Shown: piece by piece, positions 12,020-22,219 of the stretch
How the letters are laid out: each line of letters opens with the position of its first letter
Numbering within the stretch: position 1 is the stretch's first letter
Assembly: GCF_963259705.1 (NCBI RefSeq)
Contig: NC_081846.1
Coordinates: 61,805,722-61,869,721 of the forward strand
Length of the DNA: 64,000 nt
Source: Myotis daubentonii
Lineage: Eukaryota > Chordata > Mammalia > Chiroptera > Vespertilionidae
Direction: 5' to 3'
Notes under the pieces: generated by a model
Told to the model about the DNA's origin: nothing
Database searches by the model: none
The model's input: only the letters and a program-made list of their open reading frames with translations
Position numbers and translations under genes: made by a program

Positions 12020-12420
12020 GTGAACAAATGCTAAAGGTAGATGATTGGAAAGAAATGAAAAAAGTCATTGGTCTGATCATTCAAATTGTTTACCAATCTA
12101 AAAGTGAAAATGTTTCGCAAATTATGGAGCAGAGAAGATGGTTGTCCTCTTTATCAAAATGATAAGCCATGAAAAGGTTTTAAAAGTTCCTTTAAGCATT
12201 ATATTTTGATAATGCAAATATAAAAATAAAACTAATGAGCTATAACAAATTAAAGATGTATCTGAAATCTGGAGTCAGTATTTATTTACAAGATTGTTAT
12301 TTCCAGATTTAGGCATAAAATTAGTAAGCAATTATTTGCACTCAGGACATAATCCATTTCTAGTGTGTATGTCTTTAAAACCAGGGAAATTCAGAATAAA
12401 AGCTTGCATATAATGTATTT
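12020..12420 (+). pseudogene. Possible decayed piggyBac-type transposase fragment
   Basis: With several stops and frame changes, the plus strand reads KEMKKVIGLIIQ, later DVSEIWSQYLFTR and then SLKPGKFRIKAC. The order and the KPGKFxIK motif resemble the middle of piggyBac-family transposases. No terminal repeats or TTAA flanks were identified. It is heavily broken and the assignment is tentative. Confidence 0.35.
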
Positions 12421-12754
12421 ATATCTTATTAAACTGTCAAAAAAAATTTTTTTGCTGTCTTTTTCTGTAAATTGTTAATCAAATGACTTTAAAAAAAAAG
12501 GGAGAATGGTACGTTGGATGCAGATTGTAGTGACAATTATTTTCCCTAGTATACTGAAGATTATAAGCTTCAGAAGAGAATACAGGTCTAACAAGATTTT
12601 CCATGAGTTATTTAAAGATATGGGATGAGTACATGGCATTTCATTGTACTCTTCCCTCTGCTTTTGTATATATTTGAGATTGTCCATAATAAAAAGTTTT
12701 TTTAAAAGGTTTCCATGTAAATCTGTTTTAATGTGATTGAAAACTGCAGGTGTT

Positions 12755-12913
12755 GCTTTTTTTTTTTTTTTTTTTTTTTGGTAAGTTAGTTTATTGATGT
12801 GCTGTAACCACCACAGACACATTAACCAGAGGACTTGATTCAGAATCCGTCCAGAACCTGGGAGCAGGCAGGAACACCATGATGACAGATGGCAGGACAA
12901 AACCGTGGTCAAT
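12755..12913 (-). pseudogene. 5'-truncated mRNA 3'-end retrocopy, source unknown
   Basis: A 20-plus T run (minus-strand poly-A) follows an AATAAA-bearing sequence (minus: acagcacatcaataaac). The 159-bp piece is flanked by ctgcaggtgtt at 12744-12754 and 12914-12924, a target duplication. It looks like the last ~130 nt of an unidentified mRNA. It landed next to, or inside the 3' UTR part of, the USP16 retrocopy. Confidence 0.65.
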
Positions 12914-12924
12914 CTGCAGGTGTT

Positions 12925-13968
12925 TCCTTCAATATTTTCAGCACGTGATTTCTCCTGGTGTGGACGTAATTTATCGTGAACATGATTTAGTTAGTCTTCA
13001 CTTATTATCACAGCTGTTATAAAAACTTAGTGAGTATTCTCTCATAAAACAGGAGGTACACTTGTGAGTTAAGGACTTCAGCTGTAGGCACAGCTTGCAT
13101 GTGGCTGTCGCTGATGTGAAACCACTGCCCTTTGGTTGATTCCATCTCAAAATCTTGGGGGACATCCCAGCGGAGAACAAGGTGAGACAGATGACTGTTT
13201 GCCATTCTCACCTTGGCGTAGGAAGTGTAGTGCCCGGACCTCATGGTACCGCTGTGCTCCACGACTCTGTACAGGGAGTATAGCACCCTGGTGCATTCTT
13301 ACATTTAGCAGTACAAAAAGGAGCCAAATCCAAGATCTCCGGAAATTTTATGTGTTTGTTAACTTTGCGTAGGTTAAAATCAGCCTGCTGAAATCGCTTC
13401 AAATGAAGGGTGAGAACAGGAGGAGCGAGAGAAATCAACATCTGCTTTTTGTCATTGGTGTAAACATGTTTCTTTTCACCTTTTAGGTTTGCCTTTAGTG
13501 CACCACACTGTCTCCGGGTGCACACTTCACACAGCAGCTTGTTGGCATCTTGGAGCTTCTCATTCTGGGTGAACTGGTATAAGCAGTGCTGGATGGAGCA
13601 CTTGTCAGCACTGGACGCGTCCATGTTTGCAAGGGTACAGAAGGCAGTTTCTGGATCTTGGCCCACATACTCGTACAGGGTGGCCCCAGAAGCGGGGCTG
13701 CCATTCAGAATCTCGAGACGTATGTTGTCGGGGTGAAGAGCAGCATCCAAGTACAGGTTCCGGAAACCCCTAGAAATGTCCACTTCCCCACCACCCCCTG
13801 CATCCAGGCAGGCACCGTTCAAACTCCCGGGACAGTCAGTGGGAGATGACAAAACCTCCACATCGTTATCCACGCTGACACTACATCCTCTGTGAATTTT
13901 TGATTGTCAGTTACATTTTCTATCATTTTCTCTTGGCCATTCAAGTCATTCTGATTAATATAATATTC
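12925..13968 (-). pseudogene. USP16: USP16 processed pseudogene, 5' truncated
   Basis: The minus strand encodes the C-terminal half of the USP16 deubiquitinase without introns: NDLNGQEK, then LHPDNIRLEILN, CSIQHCLYQFTQNEKLQDAN, CEVCTRRQCG, LISLAPPVLTLHLKRFQQAD, then after a frameshift near 13280 HSGTMRSGHYTSYAKVRMAN and LLFYERIL. The GHYTSYAK stretch carries the His-box of the USP fold. Frameshifts near 13860 and 13280 and a lost C-terminal stop mark it as dead. The 5' end stops at a later SINE insertion (13970). It lies in ARL6IP6 intron 2 in the same orientation. Confidence 0.9.
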
Positions 13969-13969
13969 T

Positions 13970-14191
13970 TTTTTTAAAAAAATATATTTTATTGATTTTT
14001 TACAGAGAGGAAGGGAGAGAGATAGAGAGTTAGAAACATCGATGAGAGAGAAACATCGATCAGCTGCCTCCTGCACATCTCCCACTGGGGATGTGCCCGC
14101 AACCCAGGTACATGCCCTTGACCGGAATCGAACCTGGGACCCTTCAGTCCGCAGGCCGTTGCTCTATCCACTGAGCCAAACCGGTTTTGGC
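13970..14191 (-). mobile_element. VES SINE (minus)
   Basis: A reverse-oriented VES copy: T-rich end, gagaggaagggagagagata, ggaatcgaacctgggaccc and gctctatccactgagccaaa. It is flanked by gattaatataatattcttt at about 13951-13969 and 14192-14210. Confidence 0.93.
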
Positions 14192-14211
14192 AGATTAATA
14201 TAATATTCTTT

Positions 14212-14694
14212 ATTTATAACTTCCTCTTGTGAGAAGTACAACTAGTACAACACATATATAAAAGTTCTAATTCCACACTTAATTTGATAACAGTAGTCTT
14301 AGATAAGTAATTTCTTAAGAAAATTCTACTTTCCTTATGTACTTATTTCAGGCTTGCCTCAAATAAAAGGTCATTTATAACTTCCTCTTGTGAGAAGTAC
14401 AACTAGTACAACACATATATAAAAGTTCTAATTCCACACTTAATTTGATAACAGTAGTCTTAGATAAGTAATTTCTTAAGAAAATTCTACTTTCCTTATG
14501 TACTTATTTCAGGCTTGCCTCAAATAAAAGGTCATTTATAACTTCCTCTTGTGAGAAGTACAACTAGTACAACACATATATAAAAGTTCTAATTCCACAC
14601 TTAATTTGATAACAGTAGTCTTAGATAAGTAATTTCTTAAGAAAATTCTACTTTCCTTATGTACTTATTTCAGGCTTGCCTCAAATAAAAGGTC
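14212..14694. repeat. Three identical 161-bp tandem copies
   Basis: Copies at 14212-14372, 14373-14533 and 14534-14694 read identically by eye, each from atttataacttcctcttg to caaataaaaggtc. A partial atttat follows the third copy, so the junctions share a short microhomology. The array starts right beside the target duplication of the VES SINE. No coding content. Confidence 0.95.
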
Positions 14695-14729
14695 ATTTAT
14701 TGTACCCTATATTAAAGACTAGGGGAAGG

Positions 14730-15460
14730 GTTGGTTGCCTCCCGCACTCTCCCCCTCGGATTTCCATCCCTTAAATCTTGTCTTCTTGAAGGAAAGGTTT
14801 CAATCGAGACAAATTGTAGAAAAGCAAGCAAGAATTTATTGACCACAGCAAAAATGTACTTAGGACAGAGAAACAAGGAAGGGCACTGAAGAGGTAACAG
14901 GAGAGCCTAGGCTGGGCTGACTTAGCTCACTGGAAAGTCAGAGAAAAGGGGGCCGTGGAGACAGGTGCAGGGGGTTAGCCGGGAAGGAGCTGCCACTGCC
15001 CATTGCTCCTCTGGTTCCAAGCCTCATTTGGGTCTCTTAGAGTTTAGGAGATATGTAGGGGAAGAAGAGGGGGAAAGGAATGGTATGGGTGTGCTCCCTG
15101 GAGGGAGAGCCCACATGACCTTTGTTTAGAGGAGTTTTAAAAGCTGAGTGTTTAGAGGAGGATCAACAGAATATTCATCAGCTTTATGCAGATGTACCAA
15201 ATTGAGATTTACTCTTTTAATTTGTCTGCCCTTGGGTATGGCTAGCAAATGGCACTAATTGGATTTCTGTTTTGTCTCCCAGAGTAGGGTGATTTTAGCT
15301 ATTTACCCTCAGGTTGGGGAGAAGTGCAAACCATTTACTCTTAAGTTTCCTTGGTTTAGGGAAGATAGGATTTAGTAGTGGCCACAAATTGCTGTTTAAC
15401 TATCTGTTACCCTATTCCACTTATCCTGGAATGTTCCTAGCTTCTTACCATGCTATAACA
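14730..15460 (-). mobile_element. Probable solo LTR (endogenous retrovirus-type)
   Basis: On the minus strand an AATAAA is followed by ttcttgcttgcttttctac and a pyrimidine-rich stretch, as in the R/U5 part of many mammalian LTRs. The segment is richer in G on the plus strand than its surroundings. No internal viral genes are present. The ends and a target duplication were not resolved. Confidence 0.4.
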
Positions 15461-15469
15461 TATCCAGCA

Positions 15470-16890
15470 GATAGTAGGCACCAAGTAATAAAAATTCCTA
15501 TAATTTTTTTTATTTTCCAAAGTAGCTTTTCTCGACTTTAATCGTGCAACCCAAAAAGTACTATCAGACACATTCTGATTGTCTAATAAAAAAAACAAGC
15601 AAGGTGAGTCTTCCTTTGACTGCAGAGGCCAAAGATCAGTTTAAGAAACTTCAGTTTTTACTATTACTTACCAGGCTGAGCATTTCTGAGGCTGTTGATT
15701 CTGTTTTGCTGTGAGACTGGCCACATGGCACAGTCCAGACCGCTCAAGTGACTGCCTGAGTTGTCCCCCCGCAATGAAATCAGCTGTGCCAGGCGGGTGT
15801 CAGTTGTGGGAATCCTCACCAGCACACAGTTTAAAATGTGGAAGGTATTAATATTTAGCATGGACTTAAATACTTGCTCGTGTTGTTACTCTTGTTATTG
15901 CCCTCCCCGCCCCCAACCTAAGTCCAAATCTATTCCTACACCTCACTCTTCAGAAAGAAGGTAGAATATAAAAATCTCCTAACAAAGTATACATTGAAGA
16001 TAAAATTAAATCCCTCATTATAGAGATTTTAGCCAGAGTGACTGAATTTGTGGTTGCCAGGATACAAGCTGAAATAAGCAGGTTTAGGGATTGGGTTGGG
16101 AAGCCTCTGGTGCTGTGAAGAAGTGTATCACAAAGTAGGAGCCTGGGTGTCACAGCCCATCTGGGGCACACATGTTATTTACATCCCTAATCATATAAAA
16201 GGTGATGAACAGCCCAAGATGGTTTGCCAACAAATAGAACCTTTTACCATGCAGTAGTTACAATGGCCAAAAATTAAAAACCAGTTAGAAAATAATAAAC
16301 ACATTTATAAAACTATTCTAAGTAAATCAGTTGATTTAAGATCCTGGCACAGAAAATCTAATTTTTCAGAATAAATCATTATATTAAGAATACTAATAAA
16401 AAAAAAAAAGACTAGGAGAAAATATGTAAAAATTGGAAAGAGGACTAAATTTATGAAATGTGATACAAAAGCCAATGTGCATAAATGAAACAACACATTG
16501 TTATATATGATTAGTGCAATAAATTTGGCCAGTAGATAACTTAATGAGGAAGAACTGGAACGTGATTTTAAGTAAATGAACTTAAATTTTATTTCATTAA
16601 TATCCCTGAAAAACTGGCTTACAGAACATGGTTTGTGGGACAACCATAAAAGGAAAGCTCTAAGAACTCTGACGTGTGACTCCAATGCCACCCAGGGAAG
16701 ATCAGGGGATATGAGTTCCAAAACCAGCTGATAGTATCACTACCACCTCCCTGGCTGGACTACTTCACTAGTAAAGATGAATAGTATGACAGCCAAACCC
16801 TATAAGTAATTAGATCAATTAACTCTCCAGAGGCATTGATACCATCCATGAGTCATCATGAACCTTTAAAAAAACAAGTATAAGGGAGAA
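15470..16890. other. ARL6IP6 intron 2, unclassified
   Basis: No exon, RNA gene or clear repeat recognised. The minus-strand open frame at 16305-16721 is low-complexity (Phe/Leu/Ser rich) and was not accepted. Confidence 0.4.
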
Positions 16891-16895
16891 AGGAT

Positions 16896-17628
16896 CTTCC
16901 TTTCTGTCTACCCCCAGCCATCAGCTAAGCCGAGATGGGTGCTTTTAAGTACATCCAGGAGCTGTGGAGAAAGCAGTCCGATGTAATGCACGTCCTTCTT
17001 AGGGGTGTTGGAGCAGCAGCTCCAGATCTCTATGCTCCAGAACCGTCCCCCACCACCCCCCACCACCCGGCACTCTTCCTAACCTGGCCCTATAAAGTGC
17101 ACAGGTTGGGATACAAGGCCAAGCAGAGTTATGCCATATATCAGATTCCTGTGCTCTATATGCTGGCCACAAATGCCCTGTTCCTAAGAGTGGTACCTAA
17201 GGCAAGACTGTTCATCAGTTGGTGTTAACTAAAGTTTGCTCCAAGCCTTCAGTCTGTTGTGGAGGAGTGAGTGGACCAACACTGTGGGACTCTGAAAGTC
17301 CTGAATTCTTACTGGGTTGGTGAAGATTCAATGTACAAACTTTTTGAGGTTATTCTCATTGATCCATTCCACAAGGCTATCAGGAAGAATTCTGACACCT
17401 ATTGGATCACCAAACCAGTCCACAAGCAGAGGGAGATGTGAGTGCTGACATCTGTAGGCTGCAAGAGTCCTGGCCTTAGAAAGGGCCACAAGTTCCACCA
17501 CATTATTGGTGGTTCTTGCCATGCAGCTTGGAGAAGGCTCAATACTCCACAGCTCCACCGTTACCAATAATGTAAGTAACGATTGTAAAATTCTTATCTA
17601 ATAAACAATTTGGGACAGTAAAAAAAAT
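16896..17628 (+). pseudogene. RPL15: RPL15 processed pseudogene
   Basis: After a short 5' UTR-like stretch (cccccagccatcagctaagc) the ATG at 16935 opens [18 protein letters not shown], the start of ribosomal protein eL15. Further in-order blocks follow: [15 protein letters not shown], then VLNS-TGLVK-like text, [30 protein letters not shown] and a [12 protein letters not shown] region, ending at LHRYQ. There are no introns, many frameshifts and stops, then AATAAA and an A-rich tail. Confidence 0.9.
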
Positions 17629-17747
17629 ACACACACACACACAAAAACTATAAACAGTGATTCCCATGTCATTAGCTAAGATTAGACAATGATCTTCCTA
17701 TTTGCGGTCAAATATCTCCTAAGCATACCTAGAAGCAATACTAGATT

Positions 17748-17938
17748 CAGCGTTCTCAACCTGTAGGTCGCGAACAATGAAAATACATCCTGCATATCAG
17801 ATATTTACATTACGATTCATAACAGTAGCAAAATTATAGTTATGAAGTAGCAACGAAAATAATTTTATGGTTGGGGGTCACCACAACATGAGGAACTGTA
17901 TTAAAGGGTCGTGGCATTAGGAAGGTTGAGAACCACTA
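17748..17938. mobile_element. SPIN-type hAT element (non-autonomous)
   Basis: The left end cagcgttctcaacctgtagg and right end ggttgagaaccact are inverted repeats. Inside lie the stretches ggtcgcgaacaatgaaaata and accacaacatgaggaactg. These match the SPIN family, known as horizontally transferred hAT transposons in several tetrapods including vespertilionid bats. The right terminal base is mutated and no clean 8-bp duplication was found. Confidence 0.85.
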
Positions 17939-17939
17939 T

Positions 17940-18955
17940 AAGTGGAAAATCAAGCAGAGCAATGACAAAGTCCCATTATATTTCTTTTGATAGTGAACAA
18001 GCCATTCCTTCAGATGGCAAGTGCCATTCATTCTTTTCATAAATGTGAAATCCTGCCAACTTTTAAATACCAAGTTACTCATGTCTAGTCCACAACTACA
18101 TCAAGAGCTGACATATCAATAAATGCTATGAAAACCTTCATATTCTTGGATGTTTTTTAAGAGATGAAACAGTGTAACAATATACACTGATAAAATGAGT
18201 TAATAAATACATGTTTTCTCATACAAGAAGAAGAGTATAGATAAATTTTCATGAGATGTGTAGCAAATCAGTTAGTTTGGAATTTGAAGATAAAGGATTC
18301 CCATTCTGCAAAAATCAGGTAGACTATACTTTGTATCATAATGAGGGCACTGGCCTTGAAGAGATAGATTAAATAGTTTGCTAACATTGGGGGAGGAGGG
18401 TGACAAGTGGGGTAGGATCTCAATCATTTGCCCCCCCCCCCCAATTCACAGTGATTAATCAAATAAATTATAGCAAATAGAATAAATATGCCAGACAGGT
18501 AAAGTTCTGAACTCTTTAAAATCATTTGTGCAGAGAGAAATAAATACAAGATAAATACCCCTTGAATTTTTCACTAGAAAAATGCATTACATTCTATAGA
18601 AACTCAGGTCCGACACTTTCCTAGTTATAACTGAACTGTGCAGGTATGCCTAATGCTTTTTACATTTGTTTAAACCTAAATTTAAACAAATTCAAACTTA
18701 AATTTCTCCTGAGGTCTGCTTAAGACGGTTATCTTTGCTAACTTTGTGAGGAAGTTATTTTTCCTTGTTTGTAATTACTGGGACGAGGTATAGGGAGACT
18801 TTTCCAGCATATAATTAGAAGACATTAAGTACTCTCTGGGACTTTGTCACATACAGTTGTGTTCAAAATGTATTCCCAGTGTGTATGACATATGTATATA
18901 TGTATACCCAAGGGGTATATGTACATATTTTATAATTGTCAAGTGACAATTAAGT
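17940..18955. other. Intronic DNA, nothing recognised
   Basis: AT-rich intron sequence left of ARL6IP6 exon 2 with a C homopolymer at about 18431-18442. No gene or repeat family assigned. Confidence 0.4.
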
Positions 18956-18961
18956 ACATAC

Positions 18962-19015
18962 CTAATAGCCCCGTGTCAACATCATCTTCATTCTTCAAAT
19001 TCTCAGCATGTAAGT
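18962..19015 (-). CDS. ARL6IP6: ARL6IP6 coding exon 2
   Basis: A 54-nt exon. The minus-strand acceptor is tatttacag at 19016 and up; the donor GTATGT starts at 18961. With one base from exon 1 it encodes [18 protein letters not shown] plus one base of a Gly codon, an acidic loop between the first two membrane segments. The first residue is Asp where human has Glu. The reading phase fits exons 1 and 3. Confidence 0.95.
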
Positions 19016-19089
19016 CTGTAAATACAAAAATGGGCTTGGGTAAAAAAGATAACTTGAACAGTAGCTTAAAGTTTAAGCTGGGAAGACAC

Positions 19090-19275
19090 TATGGAGTTGT
19101 GGAAAGTGCTGTAGCGTCAGAAGCAACTGGGTTCAAACTGACTCCACTTAGTAGCTATGTGACTTTCCACAGGCAGGTAAGAGGGCTTGAGTCAACTGCC
19201 CTATATGTAAAATGGGATGTTTATCCCCTGGGGTGGTTGTGAAAGCATTTCATGTAATGCAAATGAATGAGGCAC
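19090..19275 (+). repeat. MIR SINE
   Basis: Contains gcaactgggttcaaactgac, tagctatgtgactttccaca and tgtaaaatgggatgtttatc, in MIR order. It lies 75 bases from ARL6IP6 exon 2 on the opposite strand, within intron 1. Confidence 0.8.
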
Positions 19276-20392
19276 ACTAGGTTTTAAATTCAGTTCCTTT
19301 CACCACTCTCTCGGAAATATGCCCAGCTCAGTCTTCTGCAATGGACTTCCAGGTTTTGTGACTTTATGATACAAAGGCAATCTCTCAGAGCAAAAGGGAG
19401 ATAAAGTACCTACAAGATAAACCTCAGAACTGCACTGAAAAAGAAGGGGGTAAGGAGAGTGATAGTGATATGGCACACATATATTTAACATTGAGAGTTT
19501 ACAATCATTGTATGAATAGGTAAACATTGCCCATTTGTTTCCTTTGAACATTAAGCATGGTAAGCTGCTAGATGCCACTTGCAGCCCAGTAGCTTGGAAG
19601 TAATAAGGAAAAATAAAAACTGTAATTAAATGGATTTAGTTCTATTTAGTGAACTAAAATTAATAGTTGAGTGTGTTGGGTGTTTTTCATACATTAAAGG
19701 TAATGTTGCTTTAAATGATTTTTCAGTAACTTTGCCAAAGTCACACAGGAGTGAAAACAGACTTACACTCAGGTCTGAGTCTTTCCGCTGTAACCGCATA
19801 ATACATCCGTGCAGAGTTTGGAAAACTTTTCAGGGCACATCTCCTTCTATTCAAATCTGGCCAATATGGCAACGTCAGACGCAGGAAAAGAAAACTATTA
19901 CCCAGAGAAAGTGGACTAGCTCCCGCAATAGAACTTGATCGCTACAAAACCGAGAGGGGCCGATTATTTTACCAATAAAAGTAGAAATCTGGGCTGCGGG
20001 GTCGAAATCCCCATCCTTCAGGAATTCTGTGCGTGTACCGAGGACTCGGGGGACAGCACATCTTTAATCACTTGTAAATTAGTCTTTGAACACGTGTGGC
20101 CTATGTTACGTACACTTTTCACCGTCTCTTAATGGTCGTTAAAAGTGTTCACTGACTCTAAGATATTGGTTAACTCGAGGTCCTTTTTTAAAATGGACTC
20201 GGACCACCCACTTTCAAGAACAGTGCGGGAAAAGGGAGGGGGGCAAAGAAAGGCGCCGTCAACGGTTCTGGGTGAAGCTGGCTGCCAGCTTGCCGGCCTG
20301 GCCTTTCCCGGGGAGACGGGCGGCGAAGGCGAGAGCCACGTCCAGGCTACACTTCATTCTGGACACATTTGTCAAGGCCCAACCTGCAGTAC

Positions 20393-20789
20393 CTTTCACG
20401 ATCTGGTAGGCGATGGCGAGAAGGCAAGCGAGGAGGACGGCAAACAGCAGCGCACAGAGAATCGAGAGGACCCGCACCGGCCACCGCCGCGCCCGGGCTG
20501 GGCTGCGCGCCTCCGCCGAGAAGAAGCCGTTGCGTTTGTCTGGCAGGACGGGAGAGCCGTCCTTCTCCGGCGGGAGCAGCGCGCCCTTTCTAGGCTCCGA
20601 CGACGCCCCCGCGGACAGTTCCGCCCGCAGGTCGCGGGCTACTTGGTCGTATCCCTCCTCGTCGTCTTCACCTTCACCCCAACTGTCCCCCTGAGTCAAG
20701 GCGGATAACCTCGGCCGAGCGAAAGGGACGGGGGTGCCGCGGCGACGGCGCAGCACAGAGGAGCGCTTCGCGCTCTCCACGAACGACAT
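20393..20789 (-). CDS. ARL6IP6: ARL6IP6 coding exon 1 (start of gene)
   Basis: ARL6IP6 (ADP-ribosylation-factor-like 6 interacting protein 6) is a small multi-pass membrane protein; its exact biochemical role is poorly known. The minus-strand ATG at 20789 starts [20 protein letters not shown]. The 132 codons of this exon comprise a basic and then acidic soluble N-terminus ([20 protein letters not shown]) and the first membrane segment at about residues 106-128 ([20 protein letters not shown]). The exon ends AAAG with donor GTACTG at 20392. Exons 1-3 give 194 codons plus two bases; the family length is about 226, so about 30 residues are missing to the left. A longer upstream open frame exists, but this Met matches the family start. 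The promoter is shared with PRPF40A. Confidence 0.95.
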
Positions 20790-20798
20790 GGCGGGAAA
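20790..20798 (-). promoter_or_regulatory. E2F-like site abutting the ARL6IP6 ATG
   Basis: TTTCCCGCC on the minus strand, directly before the start codon. It fits the E2F consensus. Function is inference. Confidence 0.45.
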
Positions 20799-21501
20799 GA
20801 CCCCGAGCCGCGCAGAGGACGGGCATCTCCCACCCGCCCCGCCCCCAGCGCGCAGCAGCCAATCAACGGCCGGGTCTCTCCACGGCCTGCACCACCCGGC
20901 CCCGGCGCGCAGGGGTGCGCAGGCGTGCGAGGTGGGGCTGGGCAGGTGCCATGGGGCTCGAGGAGAGGTTGGACACCCCTGGGCCGGAGCACGACCCCCA
21001 GGCAGGAGGAGGGAAGGGAAGGAAGGGACCTCGCAGAGAGGGGCGAGTCGAGGCCGAAGGGAATAGTCGGGTCTCCCCTCCCTCCGGCGCTTCGTCCAGG
21101 CCAGAGACCTTCGCCTCTGCCGCGTCACCTCCAGGCAAGCGAAGGCACAGTCGGCACCCAAGCTGCATCTTTCCGATGCCCGGTCCTAGCGCCCGCTCGT
21201 GCACCTCGATTAACATTCCCGAACCTGCCTGCTTTCTCCCTTCCTGCCCTCTACTCCCGCACCCTTCCCCTGCGTCCCTCACTAACGACAGCTCACCAGT
21301 CGGCGCTCTCGCCTCGCCTTAAGTTCCACCCCTTTTCCTTTGGCATTGTTCCTCCCGCCCCTACCACAACTTCCCTCCACGCAGCTCGACACGCCTCCTC
21401 CACCCCCAACTCCCCGCCCAGGCGCGCGCTCTCCAGCTGGTGCGTACGGAGATCGAGCCCTCTCCTTGGACCCCTCCTTTGGCCTCCCCTCCCCTTCCCC
21501 C

Positions 21502-21546
21502 TCCCCCCCCCCCCCCCGCCCCGAGCACCGCGCGCGCGCGCGCGTC
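21502..21546. repeat. C homopolymer plus (CG)n tract in the promoter
   Basis: A run of about 16 C is followed a few bases later by eight or so CG dinucleotides. Such alternating CG tracts can form left-handed Z-DNA; no test is possible here. Confidence 0.9.
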
Positions 21547-22051
21547 GGTCCCGGGCCACCGCTAACGCTAGAAGCCTCTGACCCCACCCCACCTACCCCA
21601 CCCTACCCCTGGCGGCCTCAGGTTTGTGGGGCATACGTAAGTCGGGCGGGGGGGTGAAGGTGGCAGGTCCCCACTGCCCCACCCCCTACGGGGTGAGGCG
21701 GGCTAAGCTCGGAAAGCTGGGACACAGTTGTCTGCCGTTCCCGGGGGGAAGTTGGTGGAGTTTTTCCGGCAGAGGACTCGGCGCAGAAACTTCCTCCGTC
21801 CCCTTATCCCCCCCTCCATGCAGGCGACGCCGAGTGAGCCTGAGGCAGGGGGCGAATCGCCGCAGAGCTGCGTGTCGGAAGCGCACTCTGATTGGACAGC
21901 GGGAAAGCCTGTCAGCCTACTGGCCCCGCTGATCCCGCCCCGTAGTGCCGGGCAGCCTTTAACCTTTGGCCCCAGCGGGCGCCAGCCACTCAGATCGCTT
22001 CTTGTTGGCATATGCAGCGGCAGTGGCCGCCGGCGGAGCAGTCAGAGCCCG

Positions 22052-22219
22052 ATGATGAGGCCGGGGACGGGAGCCGAGCGTGGAGGCCTCATGGTGAGTG
22101 AAATGGAGAGCCATCCTCCCGCGCAGGGTCCTGGGGACGGGGAGCGGAGATTGTCCGGCTCAAGCCTCTGCTCCAGCTCTTGGGTCTCTGCTGACGGCTT
22201 CCTGAGGAGACGGCCCTCG
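22052..22219 (+). CDS. PRPF40A: PRPF40A coding exon 1 (start of gene)
   Basis: PRPF40A (pre-mRNA processing factor 40 homolog A, FBP11) is a nuclear U1 snRNP-associated splicing factor. Its WW domains bind proline-rich partners such as SF1, and its FF domains bind phosphorylated or acidic partners. The frame reads [20 protein letters not shown], then [20 protein letters not shown], to RRRPS, with donor GTAAGG at 22220. Upstream in the same frame is [13 protein letters not shown] preceded by ATA (22010-22012), where my recollection of the human protein has ATG; so ATG 22052 or 22055 is used as start. Fourteen exons in the window join in frame to 516 codons of a protein of about 930-950 residues; the FF domains from the third on and the C-terminal basic tail lie beyond 64000. 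Confidence 0.93.

Larger units (their letters stand above)
20790..22051. promoter_or_regulatory. Bidirectional promoter region ARL6IP6 / PRPF40A
   Basis: The 1.26 kb between the two divergent start codons. Toward ARL6IP6 there is a GC-box run (20834-20846) and CCAAT at 20859-20863, about 70 bases upstream of its ATG. Toward PRPF40A there is an inverted CCAAT (attgg, 21891-21895) and a GC box (21935-21942). NRF1-like gcgcaggcgtgcg sequence lies near 20920. No TATA box was seen near either start. Transcription start sites cannot be fixed from sequence alone. Confidence 0.8.

Noticed and set aside
20790..21161. Upstream extension of the ARL6IP6 frame by 124 codons
   Set aside because: GC-rich promoter DNA. 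The family start MSF lies at 20789 and the extension has no resemblance to known ARL6IP6.
21728..22051. Upstream extension of the PRPF40A frame
   Set aside because: Open only because of high GC; it covers the CCAAT/GC-box promoter. Only the last 14 codons resemble the longer human product, and their ATG is missing.
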